DNA from: Amyelois transitella
Taxonomy: Eukaryota; Arthropoda; Insecta; Lepidoptera; Pyralidae
Assembly: GCF_032362555.1 (NCBI RefSeq)
Contig: NC_083529.1
Coordinates: forward strand, 4,898,001 to 4,962,000
Reading direction: 5' to 3'
DNA: 64,000 nucleotides
Shown here: positions 55,461 through 64,000 of the stretch, piece by piece
Position numbering within the stretch: the stretch's first letter is position 1
Layout of the letters: every line of letters begins with the position of its first letter
Position numbers and translations under genes: made by a program
The notes under the pieces: model-generated
Database searches by the model: none
What the model was told of the DNA's origin: nothing
The model's input: only the letters and a program-made list of their open reading frames with translations

Positions 55461-56114
55461 AGCATAAAACTCTTTTCTCTTATTAAATTATCTCATCTTG
55501 AATTGATTTTAATGTTGTGATCAACCAAAGATAGCATAAAAGTAAAAAAATTACATATTTAGAAAATATGTGCCATGTGGTAGGTAACGAAGAATCTCAA
55601 ATGTATCAGCTTTTACCTTGATTGACTTATTATAATATTGGTCTTGCAAATATTATTTTTATGAGGCACGCTAAAAAGATGAAACCGAACTTAATTAGTA
55701 CAAATCTTACCTCTTACCTTATCGTGAATTCTTACGTTTTACGAGTCTAAAACTCTAAGAAGATGAAACGTTTCATTCGATACAAAACTATATCTTGTAT
55801 TCTTAGCGCCAATAAAATGAACTCAATATAGGAAACGATTGACGCGAAGAGTAATCTAATCTCGTAACAATATCTACCGAGAACGTTCCGTGTCACTTGC
55901 TGTACATTTCAGAACAGTTGTTAATTCCAAATTCCTATTGTGAATTGGAAAAAGTCACTTATTTTATATCATAGAGTTGGCAATTTTGATGTAGAATGAT
56001 AAATTGAAAATGTAAAGATTCCGGTACTCTAAATCTTTTGTATAAAATCAGGCGAATAAAGTAAAAAATAATTTATATGTAAATGTCGCGTACGGCTAGT
56101 ATAGTAATTATTCA

Positions 56115-56290
56115 CAGCTCATCGCCCTCCTGGTGTATGTTCCAGTTTCATCCTCACATCTCTTGGAAGAAGCCTGGATTTCCAATATCACGATGCTACA
56201 TTGGATAAGTCAGGATTTTATACAAAGCGACTCTCATGATCTCTTATGTCATAACTATTTTGTTTTGTTATGGGAAACGCAGAACTAGCG
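56115..56290 (-). repeat. Family C SINE fragment
   Basis: CCTCCTGGTGTATGTTCCAG, CATCCTCACATCTCTTGG and TTGGATAAGTCAGG. Confidence 0.55.
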
Positions 56291-56932
56291 CCCCTCGTTG
56301 AAGGGTCTGCTTTATTTTGGGTCAAGCTTTATCAAATATTAGGGGACTGCTGAGAGCACAGTAAGTATTACTTTTAATCATCCAGTCTTGTAATTTATTG
56401 ATCCAGTAACGATTTGGTATTTTTAACATAGCAAGCAAAACGAGTGAGATCTACCACCAATCAACTTGGGGCGAAGAGACCTTTTTTTAATATGTACATA
56501 ATATGTATCTTTGGTAAAGCGATAACTTTCTTACCGTTGGTCTGATTTTGATGAAATTTAATTTCGTGGCATCTTGTCAATGGATTTTTTGTTTTTGTTT
56601 TTCGTTGGACGTCAAATTAAGTTCAGTTGTTATTGAGATGGTAACAGTTTTGTAAAAAAAATTGGTGTTCGCAAACCCTAAATCCGCGACGAAAAAGTAG
56701 TAATTTCAAAATCAAATCTCTATACAAAGAAAAACATCTTAAGAAATTATTCCATTTCTTCTAAACATTATTGTATCTATGGCCGAGTCACAGATGGTCG
56801 ATCGTGAAGCAAAATGAAATTCTGCCGTCACTTGTTCGTTTGACATTCGCGACGGACGTGTTCCGATTGTAAAAGATGTCTGTCTCTTTTTAGCGCACTC
56901 CATTTGTTATGTATTTCGATTTTGTTTCATAT

Positions 56933-57025
56933 TTTAAGCCATACAGCTGAACATGGCCTTCCTGTGTTTTTAAGATTGTTTGCTTTGTCTACCTCGTAAG
57001 GAATAAAGACATGATTTTCGTATGT
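56933..57025 (+). repeat. Old family A SINE, 3' part
   Basis: AGCCATACAGCTGAACATGG to GAATAAAGACATGATTTTCG. Confidence 0.6.
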
Positions 57026-57237
57026 ATTCATCATATTTACAAGATGAAGATTTACTTCCGTTTCTTTTAGTCTTAGTCTTTTAGCAAAAAATATATATAG
57101 TGTGTGCCACTTTTCTCTTCCCGATCAGATCGTTATATTCGAACAAGGTTATTTAAAGTTGGTAATAACCTTGGGATAGTTCAGAAAAATCGTGCCAATT
57201 TCTGAATTCCAATTCCTTTAAAACTTAATTGCACGAA

Positions 57238-57345
57238 ATAAAATGTACAAAAAGCGGACACAATGCCATCTGGCATTATCTACAAGTCTACCAGCTGACC
57301 AAACAGAAAAAAAGGAGGTGGTGGAAACGATAAAGTGCAAAAACC
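57238..57345. repeat. Family D repeat
   Basis: AATGTACAAAAAGCGGAC, CAAGTCTACCAGCTGACC and ACGATAAAGTGCAAA. Confidence 0.55.
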
Positions 57346-57399
57346 CATAATAAACCAACCTATATTGTTGGCTCTGTCGACTCCGTATAAAGATATGTG

Positions 57400-58500
57400 A
57401 TATGTTTGTTCTTTTGTAAATATTTTATTTTACAAAATTTCCTCTTTGTGAAGTATGGATTAGTTTAACAATATTCTTGAACAAATTCAATATCTTTTCA
57501 TACAAAAAGCTGTCAATCGTCCATTATATAAGGTCCGAAAGCTGAATGTTGGTGATAAGCGTCCAAAGATGGTGTGAAATGAGAGAGTTAACTATTCATT
57601 GCTCATATTTCCAATTCGAATGGTGTTAAGTGACCCGAATTGATAGAAAATTACACTTCGAGATCGTTTAAAATTAAAGCAAATTATTTCTAAGTTTTGA
57701 GTAAACTTTCAAAATTTGTTGTGATTGTTAAATTGTAATTGTTTTTGTTTAAATTTACTTAATTTGCGGTTTAAAATTTGTTTATCAGCAAATTTTGGTA
57801 AAATTTTTACTTAAGTTATTTTTAGTGTAATACTTCATTAAATGCTTGTTATTAAATAAGTTTACAAAAATACATTTTTAAGCACAGTACCAAATGTCAA
57901 TACTTAGTAATCTACAAATTTTTACAATTAATTTAATTTTATTCTAGATTACTAAGACTTTTGGACAATATTTACTATACTGTTAGAAACCAGTCAAATA
58001 ATAAAAAGTATTTGGATCAGAAAAGTGGCATACTTGAGGAAAACTCAGAATAAGTGCCATTTTCCAGAGTCTATACTAAACTTGAAATGCCTTCAGAAAG
58101 TGATATATTTCCCAATTGTTATAAATTACAAAACAAAACATCATATCAGATTACAGCCACCAACGTGTAAGCAATAAAAAGTTTTTGTGATAAAACTGTA
58201 CGTACGTACATAAGACAATAAATCACAATTTGAAAAGTTTCTCAACTTTGGTACACAGTTCGCAATTTGTAGGCCTAATGGCTCCAACGATCATACAAAA
58301 TATTCCAAAGATAAAACAGCGGAGAACATTTATGCTTGAAAACAACTTTGTAATTTCTTTTGAACGATATCAAGTCATATGAGAAAATATTTGTTTCTCT
58401 TATAAACGGAATTCAGGAACAGTTGTAAATTTGTAAGTGATTGGCTTTGAAGTTTAATTATTACTAATTTATATTCCCCTAAATATATACATATAATAAA
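57400..58500. other. 5' flank of the UGT gene, distal part
   Basis: AT-rich, no repeats placed and no clear promoter motif. No upstream non-coding exon is evident. Confidence 0.4.
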
Positions 58501-58504
58501 TAGA

Positions 58505-58640
58505 GAAGCTTGCATGAAAAAAAAACAAAAGTAATAAATATGTACCAAGCAAACGCAATATGCAGAAATTGTGAAAAGTTGATATGTACAGTTTCTACCT
58601 ATATATATGTATATATATACCTCTGGAAAAGAGGATGTAA
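58505..58640 (+). mobile_element. Degenerate RTE 3'-end fragment just upstream of the UGT gene
   Basis: GCTTGCATGAA, then AAGCAAACGCAATATGCAGAAATTG-like sequence, then CTCTGGAAAAGAGG follow the order of the RTE 3' end. It is diverged and carries an internal TATA/TATATG microsatellite expansion. It ends about 200 bp before the UGT start codon, inside the likely promoter region. Confidence 0.55.
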
Positions 58641-58837
58641 TCAATGACGCGAGAACTACAATTTATGTGCGGAAAAATAGAACATTTCATCACAACTAAA
58701 ATAGAAACGAGTGAGCGTCATTGTGTGCACCTGTGTCAACTAATACCTACATTTACATAAGTTAGCCAAAACTCGGCATTAAATATGAATTGTTTAAATT
58801 GATTCGGACACTAGTGGTGGTTTTGTGGTTCAACAAA

Positions 58838-59653
58838 ATGATGTTTAAAAAGATATTATTTTTATTAACAATATTAAAAGTTAATAGTGTTTGTAGTTCT
58901 AGAATATTGGCTGTGTTTCCTAATTCAAATCCTAGTCACCATAACTTTTTTAAACCTATTATAAACGCTTTAATAGACAGAGGTCACCAACTTGTTGTTA
59001 TAACTGGTATTTCTGGCTACAAAAATGATGAAAATGCTGAATTTGTTACTGAAATCGATATTCAGAATTTATCTAAAACAGCATGGGCAGATACTATGAA
59101 AGATATTACAGTAGACAATTCTTTATACAATCAAAGAAAAAAGGCCGCCGGCATATCTTACATTGTAGCTGAAAAAATATTAAACGTTCCAGAAATGCAA
59201 GATCTTTTAAATGACAAAGACCAAAAATTCGATATGATTATTGTAGAATGTTATCAAAGACCATTTTATTATTTATCACTGAAATTTAAAGCAGCATTAG
59301 TATTAATAAGTTCAGTAGGACCAATGCTCGGCGAATATGTAGGAATATCAGATCACTGGATATTATATCCCGATATGATGAGAAGAAAATACAATAACCT
59401 TACGATATGGGATAATGTTTTAGATATATATAATAATATTAAGATCGTGCAGCTACGAAACGAGCAAGATGAATGGATAAAATCAATGGTTGAGAAAATT
59501 GATGGTCATGCGCCGAATATGAAGGTTTTATATGATAGTGTGGATCTGATGATTGTAAATGAACATAAAACGTGGGACTTTAACAGGCCGGTACCTTTGT
59601 CAATGGTATATTTATATGGAACGCTCATTAAACCTCGATCCGAAATATCCAAG
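58838..59653 (+). CDS. UGT exon 1: signal peptide and acceptor-binding N-terminal domain
   Basis: The exon encodes residues 1-272. It opens with two adjacent Met codons and a hydrophobic leader, followed by RILAVFP, SHHNFFKP and the RGHQLVVIT strand-loop typical of the UGT N-terminus. This half of a UGT recognises the aglycone and is its most variable part. The exon ends in phase 0 after a Lys codon, directly before a GTATGT donor at 59654. Intron 1 (724 bp) contains a 24-bp piece of the family A SINE and half of an inverted dispersed repeat. Confidence 0.9.
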
Positions 59654-62597
59654 GTATGTCTATTTCCAATAAGATAACCTAACAGATTAAGTTGTATTAA
59701 AAATATTGATGAAATTTAAGCAAGTATATATGTATAATAAAAACTCGGGGACTTGTGAAAATCTATACCAAATGCTCGCTTTGTTTTATGATGGCGAGCT
59801 GAGATTGAGATGGTGGGAGATGTCGATTATTGTCATTTTTAGGTGGAGATTCTGGACAAGAGAATATTCTCATTTCGTTTAAGTATATAGATTAATATTA
59901 TAAATTAAGTATATAATTTTATATGAGCCGTGTGGTTCCCGGCACCATTAAAGACATTTAATTACATTTGTCACGTCAATTGCATAAAAAAATATTATGG
60001 TTTTAATTTGGAAAGCAAGTCCAGAAAAAATCCATTGTTAATATTTGATACTCAAGTTAACTAATGTACCATATACTAACACACTATTTGCCATTAGTAG
60101 AATAGAAATTAAATGGATTTTACGTAGGTCTATTATTACTTCTAACATTAACTTCAATGAAAATCATTTTCTTTTCTTTTTGTGCATCTAAAAATTTATA
60201 AAAATCAACAAAATTTTATCTCAATTTCCTTTTTTTCTTTGTTTTCTTAAATGTGTTTGTAATTGTTTTAAAAGCATTTCATCAATATTCTGAGATAATT
60301 ATACCAGCTGCCATTTTTTAAAAGTTGACTAGTACATAATGCTTTTATCATTAATTCCTTTATTTTAATTTTTATAGGACATAACAGCCTTCATTGATTC
60401 TTCTCCAAATGGCGTGATTTACCTAAGTTTTGGGACGTCTGTGAGCGAATGTCAACTACCTCAAGATAAACTTCAAATTATGCTAAAAGTATTTTCTGAG
60501 CTTCCGTACAATGTTCTCTGGAAGTGGGGTGATGATTTGCCTGGGAAACCTCAGAATGTTCTCGTGCGCAAGTGGTTTGATCAAGCTAATATTCTTAGTA
60601 AGTTTATGAATACATATACCTAACTAAGTCATCATCATTTTGACTGACCGTAATCCTGGATTAGGTGAGTCAGGTTTTTAGAAGAAACAACTCGCCCCTG
60701 ACCTCCTCAATCTTTGCATGAAACCTACCACGTATTGGATGATATTTCTTTTCACGGAGCTCTCACCTCTCTGGAAATGAGCCCAGGGTATGCCATTGAC
60801 CATGGATCCTGTATTGGTTGAGTCAAGATTTTGCTCGAAGCGGTTTTCATCTGTCCTCCGCAACCTTTGAAGGGAAACTTATCTTGTAATAGATCAATCA
60901 TGGCTACACATTTTTTCAAATTCAAAACTTTTATTCATTATTATATGACATTTCATTTCACTTAATAATTGTCTTATCTTTGGTTTCACAACATTGGTTG
61001 ACGTCAAATAAATTACTTAAAACTAAGTTTACTGCCGCTTTCAAAGCGTCACTGCAGAAGTTGCGGTAACAAACATTTTCTTTAACAATGTCAACTTCAC
61101 AACTATCCAAACTTAGAAATGAAATGTGGACGAGAGAATACATTGTTCAGATTAATTGATTAAAACATCCATTTACCTGTGTGGAGTTTTCCTCGCAATG
61201 TTTATCCTAACCGTATGTTTTCACAGAGCATCCCAAAATTAAGCTGTTTATAACTCAAGGCGGTGTGCAGTCAATAGAAGAGAGTATTGAGGCCGCAGTA
61301 CCTATGCTTGGTTTGCCGATAGTGTTTGATCAATTGGGTAATGTAGACAAAATGGTACGCTTTGGATTTGGCAAGAAACTAGATATATTTACAATGACAG
61401 AAGATGAATTTAGAGATGCTGTTAATACGTTGATTGATAATAAGAGGTAAGTATAAATCAATATTTTAGAGAAAAATAAATCAGACTGAGCTAGCCTTAA
61501 AGCAACTTTTACTAAAGATTGATTGAATCAATGAATTATTCTAACAATCAATCTTTGCTTAGAATAATAATAAAACATTTGTATATACATTATCAATATT
61601 TATCCCTAACCAAGTAGACAGAGCCAATTAAGTTAAACTAATGACATTGGATTCAAATAGGTATAGTGACTAATTGCTAGCACATCGCTAAGAAGAAATT
61701 GATAGACTTTTACATTTCGCATTTCGTTACCAAACAATTCTGAGTATTTTGTCATTACAAGGAACAACATATCACATGATATACATTTCTTTTTCCACGC
61801 AGAATTTAAAAGTCAGTCAAGGACCTTTTCTTGCCATGCAGATTATAAAAATCAGTGATGGAAACTTGGGATGTTTATCAAGCAATGCACTAGTACTTTG
61901 TCACTATCATAATATCAATTCTGTCATCGTGTTTCTATACTATTAGTTTTATATAATATATTCATATAGGTCACGTCTACATTAATTCATTTATTTAAAA
62001 TTTTGCACGTAAAATGTACAAAAGGTGGACTTAATGCCACAAGGTATTCTCTGCTACCTATTCTTTAGACCAAACTGAGATGAATGTAGGGGTGGTGCGA
62101 TAACTCTAAAAGAAATAATAATATATCCCTTGCGCAGTAGACAGAGCCAAAAATCTTGCAAATGGAACTGGAATGTCACCTCTATCTTAATGATGGAGTT
62201 GAGATTCAAATAGTGACAGATTGCATACCCATCGCCTGCAAGGAATCCTCTATACCCCGTAAGGAAAGACGTGGTAAATGTATTTACGTTAACAACATTA
62301 TTCTTTCTTCACAGCTATCGCCAGAACGTGGAGAAAATACGAACCCTATTTTTAGACCTACCTCAGAAGCCCTTAGAACGAGCAGTTTGGTGCATCGAGA
62401 CTATTCTACGTCACGGCGGGCGCCATCTGCGGTCGCCAGCCGCAAACTTACCGTGGACTGAATACTATGAAGTAGATTTATTCCTTAGTATACTTATTGT
62501 TTTACTAGTATTGATAGTGATAGTTATTATGTTGGTGAGAAGGCTGCAGAAATTTATTTATGAAGTGTTCAGAACGGATAGGGTGAAGAGTTATTAA
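58838..62597 (+). CDS. UDP-glycosyltransferase (UGT), four exons, spliced
   Basis: This is the one intact host gene. Joining 58838-59653, 60378-60597, 61227-61446 and 62315-62597 gives an open frame of 512 residues, normal for insect UGTs (about 510-530). Insect UGTs move a sugar, mainly glucose from UDP-glucose, onto small lipophilic compounds (plant toxins, insecticides, pigments, hormones). Visible features: hydrophobic signal peptide (residues 1-20); an SH motif at S33-H34, where the catalytic His of the family sits; the donor-site signature from FITQGG (353-358) to FDQ (379-381); a membrane anchor at 474-493; and a short basic tail starting RRLQK. It should be an ER-membrane enzyme with a lumenal active site. 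All junctions are GT-AG and keep frame. I chose the Met at 58838 because it directly precedes the signal peptide; an in-frame ATG at 58790 would add 16 residues. The signature has TQGG where many UGTs have THGG. No UGT subfamily is assigned. Confidence 0.93.
59744..59873 (-). repeat. Dispersed repeat in UGT intron 1
   Basis: Starts CTCGGGGACTTGTG and holds GGCGAGCTGAGATTGAGATGG; partner of 54110-54239. Confidence 0.7.
59932..59956 (+). repeat. 24-bp family A 5' fragment in UGT intron 1
   Basis: GCCGTGTGGTTCCCGGCACC plus a few bases, with nothing of the rest of the element. Confidence 0.65.
60378..60597 (+). CDS. UGT exon 2: start of the UDP-sugar-binding domain
   Basis: The exon encodes residues 273-345 plus one base of codon 346. 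It follows a TTTATAG acceptor. The translation contains VIYLSFGTSV, the conserved glycine/serine loop that opens the C-terminal Rossmann domain, and VLWKWGDD with KWFDQANIL, the stretch that contacts the uracil and ribose in solved UGTs. It ends at a GTAAGT donor at 60598. It is 220 nt long, the same as exon 3. Confidence 0.9.
60645..60905 (-). repeat. Two tandem family C fragments in UGT intron 2
   Basis: The core (ATCCTGGATTAGGTGAGTCAGG and ATCCTGTATTGGTTGAGTC) appears twice in the same orientation, near 60652 and 60808. Two independent insertions or a local duplication are both possible. Confidence 0.55.
61227..61446 (+). CDS. UGT exon 3: donor-sugar signature
   Basis: A TTTTCACAG acceptor ends at 61226. 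The first two bases complete a Lys codon, and then HPKIKLFITQGG runs into the UGT signature (about residues 347-390), ending in the D380-Q381 pair that contacts the sugar in the family. The exon ends after two bases of codon 419 at a GTAAGT donor. About 50 bp upstream of the acceptor the intron resembles a lepidopteran SINE tail (TTTTCCTCGCAATG). Confidence 0.9.
61590..61720 (-). repeat. Old family A SINE in UGT intron 3
   Basis: TATCCCTAACCAAGTAGACAG and GCTAGCACATCGCTAAGAAG. Confidence 0.55.
61850..61930 (+). repeat. Old family A SINE middle in UGT intron 3
   Basis: GAAACTTGGGATGTTTATC, AATGCACTAGTACTTTGTCAC. Confidence 0.4.
61985..62105. repeat. Family D repeat in UGT intron 3
   Basis: AAATGTACAAAAGGTGGACT and GGGGTGGTGCGATAA. 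Confidence 0.5.
62125..62280. repeat. Family A SINE remains just before UGT exon 4
   Basis: Minus-strand ATCCCTTGCGCAGTAGACAG to CCATCGCC, then a short plus-strand CCCCGTAAGG with GACGTGG tail, ending about 35 bp before the exon 4 acceptor. Confidence 0.6.
62315..62597 (+). CDS. UGT exon 4: C-terminal helix, membrane anchor and stop
   Basis: The acceptor TTCTTCACAG ends at 62314; the first base completes Ser419. Residues 420-512 contain the amphipathic PLERAVWCIETILRHGG region usual before the anchor, a WTEYYEVD segment, about 20 hydrophobic residues (474-493) and a positively charged tail. The stop TAA is at 62595-62597. A second frame also reads through the start of this exon from 62156, but it has no coding resemblance to UGTs and belongs to intronic SINE sequence. 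Confidence 0.9.
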
Positions 62598-62683
62598 ATT
62601 TGTTTTCCAGTAGATTGGAAGAATTATTAAAAGATTAGTAAGAGGTTGTTTTAATACAGTTGTACCTAAATGTAACATAATGT

Positions 62684-62689
62684 AATAAA
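62684..62689 (+). promoter_or_regulatory. Candidate polyadenylation signal of the UGT gene
   Basis: AATAAA lies 87 bp after the UGT stop codon and is followed at once by a T-rich run, a normal distance for an insect 3' UTR. Confidence 0.6.
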
Positions 62690-62929
62690 TTTTTTTGAAC
62701 TAAGAACTTTAAACAAAAGTAAGGTAAAGTAAAGTAAAGGTCTCTTGATTAGTGTACCACTATGAAATGAGGCTAAGCTGTCAGAGGATGACTAATGTCA
62801 TTTTTTGTTGAGCCCAATCTGCAATGGTTTGTGAGTCTTCATGCTAATGTACGAGAAAGTACACACGGCTCAAGATAAACTTGGTACACCAATACAACAA
62901 TCGAGGCGGAGTGCCACAGCTATACCAGA

Positions 62930-63055
62930 TCCCACCGTACTTTGATCAAATCGTGGACGTCCTGGAGAAATGTTAAGAGAACCGATGAGCTTACATGAAG
63001 AGAGTTATGAAACTGGATGAAGTGAAGTGGTCTTTGCCCACTCCACTGAGAACGC
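62930..63055 (+). mobile_element. Diverged RTE fragment downstream of UGT
   Basis: CGTACTTTGATCAAATCGTGG, AGAGAACCGATGAGCTTACATG and GAGTTATGAAACTGGATGAA follow RTE order, with the middle of the last block missing. Confidence 0.6.
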
Positions 63056-63411
63056 TTGAATAAACGTTTATTTAATTAATATTGCAAAGAGACTTGTTTT
63101 CGTTCCTCTCTATTTTTCTTTTAATATATGAGACCGCTTTAGTACAGATTTCGAGAAGACCCTCGTCTAGGCTAGGCTATTTTGTTTCCTAGAAATTCTC
63201 AAGGGATTAACGGGTAAGGGCCCTGTTCCTTTCATGCATTTTGTCACCCGCTATCCATAACACATATTTTTATTGATGATATATCGCTGATTGCGGATTA
63301 GCTGCGGACGCGCATCCCGAAATCTTTGTCCTCCATTTGGCCAGGGTCATGATGGCCAGGGGCGTATAAGCATCTGCACACTGGCAGAATCCACACGTGC
63401 CCTAAGTTTGA

Positions 63412-63674
63412 ACATACATACATACATATAATCACGTCTATTTCCCTTGCGGGGTAGACAGAGCCAACAGTCTTGAAAAGACTGATAGGCCACGTTCAGC
63501 TGTTTGGCTTTATGATGGAATTGAGATTCAAATAGTGACAGGTTGCTAGCCCATCGCCTAAAAAAAGAATCCCATATTTATAAGCTTATCCCTTAGTCGC
63601 CTTTTACGACATCCATGGGAACGAGATGGAGTGGTCCTATTCTTTTTTTTTTATTGGTGCCGGGAACCACACGG
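63412..63674 (-). repeat. Family A SINE, full length
   Basis: CATA tail, all blocks, and the 5' end GCCGGGAACCACACGG; among the best preserved copies. Confidence 0.9.
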
Positions 63675-64000
63675 TAAAACTCACTGAAGTCACCCTAAGT
63701 CTGAAATATAAAGCTTAAATATCTATTTACTTATTTTGTTAAGAAGGATATCGTGGAAATGTTTTAATTCTCCGTGTACCTCTGCGCAATATGACAGTAC
63801 TCCATAGCTCACAATGCAGTAGACGTGACCTCGGCTACGAGAAATGTTGTAACTACAGAAGAGAAACTTCTGAATCTGCTTATTAGTTATTTTTAGTGGT
63901 AAATATACTGTGATGCCTCGAATTAAGGTTTTCTTTCACAACTTTCTAACAAAATAAAACTGAAAAAGATGTATAAATGTTTAATACAGAAAAGCAAGGA

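Noticed and set aside
58790..58837. Upstream ATG as the UGT start
   Set aside because: It would place 16 residues before the signal peptide; the paired Met codons at 58838 and 58841 fit better, though the upstream start is not excluded.
61265..61450. Separate small UGT-like gene
   Set aside because: It is exon 3 of the spliced UGT; frame and phase match the neighbouring exons.
63190..63206. Telomere-like TTAGG repeat
   Set aside because: Only a few imperfect CTAGG units occur; no array.

Overview
The window looks like lepidopteran (moth or butterfly) nuclear DNA. It is AT-rich and intron-bearing, and it is saturated with SINE, RTE and MITE copies whose tails are CATA/TATG microsatellites. 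Its only recognisable intact host gene is an insect-type UDP-glycosyltransferase (UGT). Species cannot be fixed from sequence alone. Repeat-family letters A, B, C, D and F are labels local to this annotation, not database names.

Layout. About 0-7 kb is repeat-rich, gene-free sequence with many family A SINEs, one tRNA-headed family B SINE (2718) and a strong hairpin (2316-2370). Positions 7051-9038 are a dead, hAT-like DNA transposon: an 8-bp target duplication ATGCGCAT, long imperfect terminal repeats, and a transposase-like reading frame broken by stops and frameshifts. A second DNA transposon with a different coding domain follows at 9603-12188 (terminal repeats beginning CGCACATCCGAT, ACAT duplicated on both sides). 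Between 12 and 39 kb no host gene is recognisable: there are dozens of SINE copies, 5'-truncated RTE copies, MITEs and a long dispersed repeat (15569-16460). Positions 39208-41820 (minus strand) are a 5'-truncated RTE-type non-LTR retrotransposon whose 859-codon frame is still open. Directly behind it (41905-42347) is a relic of the same protein family found in the 9603-12188 element. Positions 42-58 kb are again repeats, including a 27-bp tandem array (49616-49910).

The host gene is a four-exon UGT on the plus strand (58838-62597; 512 residues after splicing). It has a signal peptide, an N-terminal SH motif, a UGT signature in exon 3 and a C-terminal membrane anchor with a basic cytosolic tail, so it is predicted to be an ER-membrane conjugating enzyme. 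Its introns and immediate 5' flank carry SINE and RTE fragments.

How the parts work together. The commonest repeat (family A, roughly 50 full or partial copies) and the RTE share a related 3' end of about 45 nt: CTACCCC, then GGGA, then CGTGATT, then (TATG)n. Both ends can fold the same way, and family A copies have 10-15 bp target duplications and frequent 5' truncation. The simplest reading is that the RTE reverse transcriptase has mobilised family A. This SINE-LINE partnership, the intron-bearing 2.6-kb transposon and the long-TIR hAT-like element are the most interesting contents. I see no prokaryotic-type system, no CRISPR array, and no canonical tRNA or rRNA gene.
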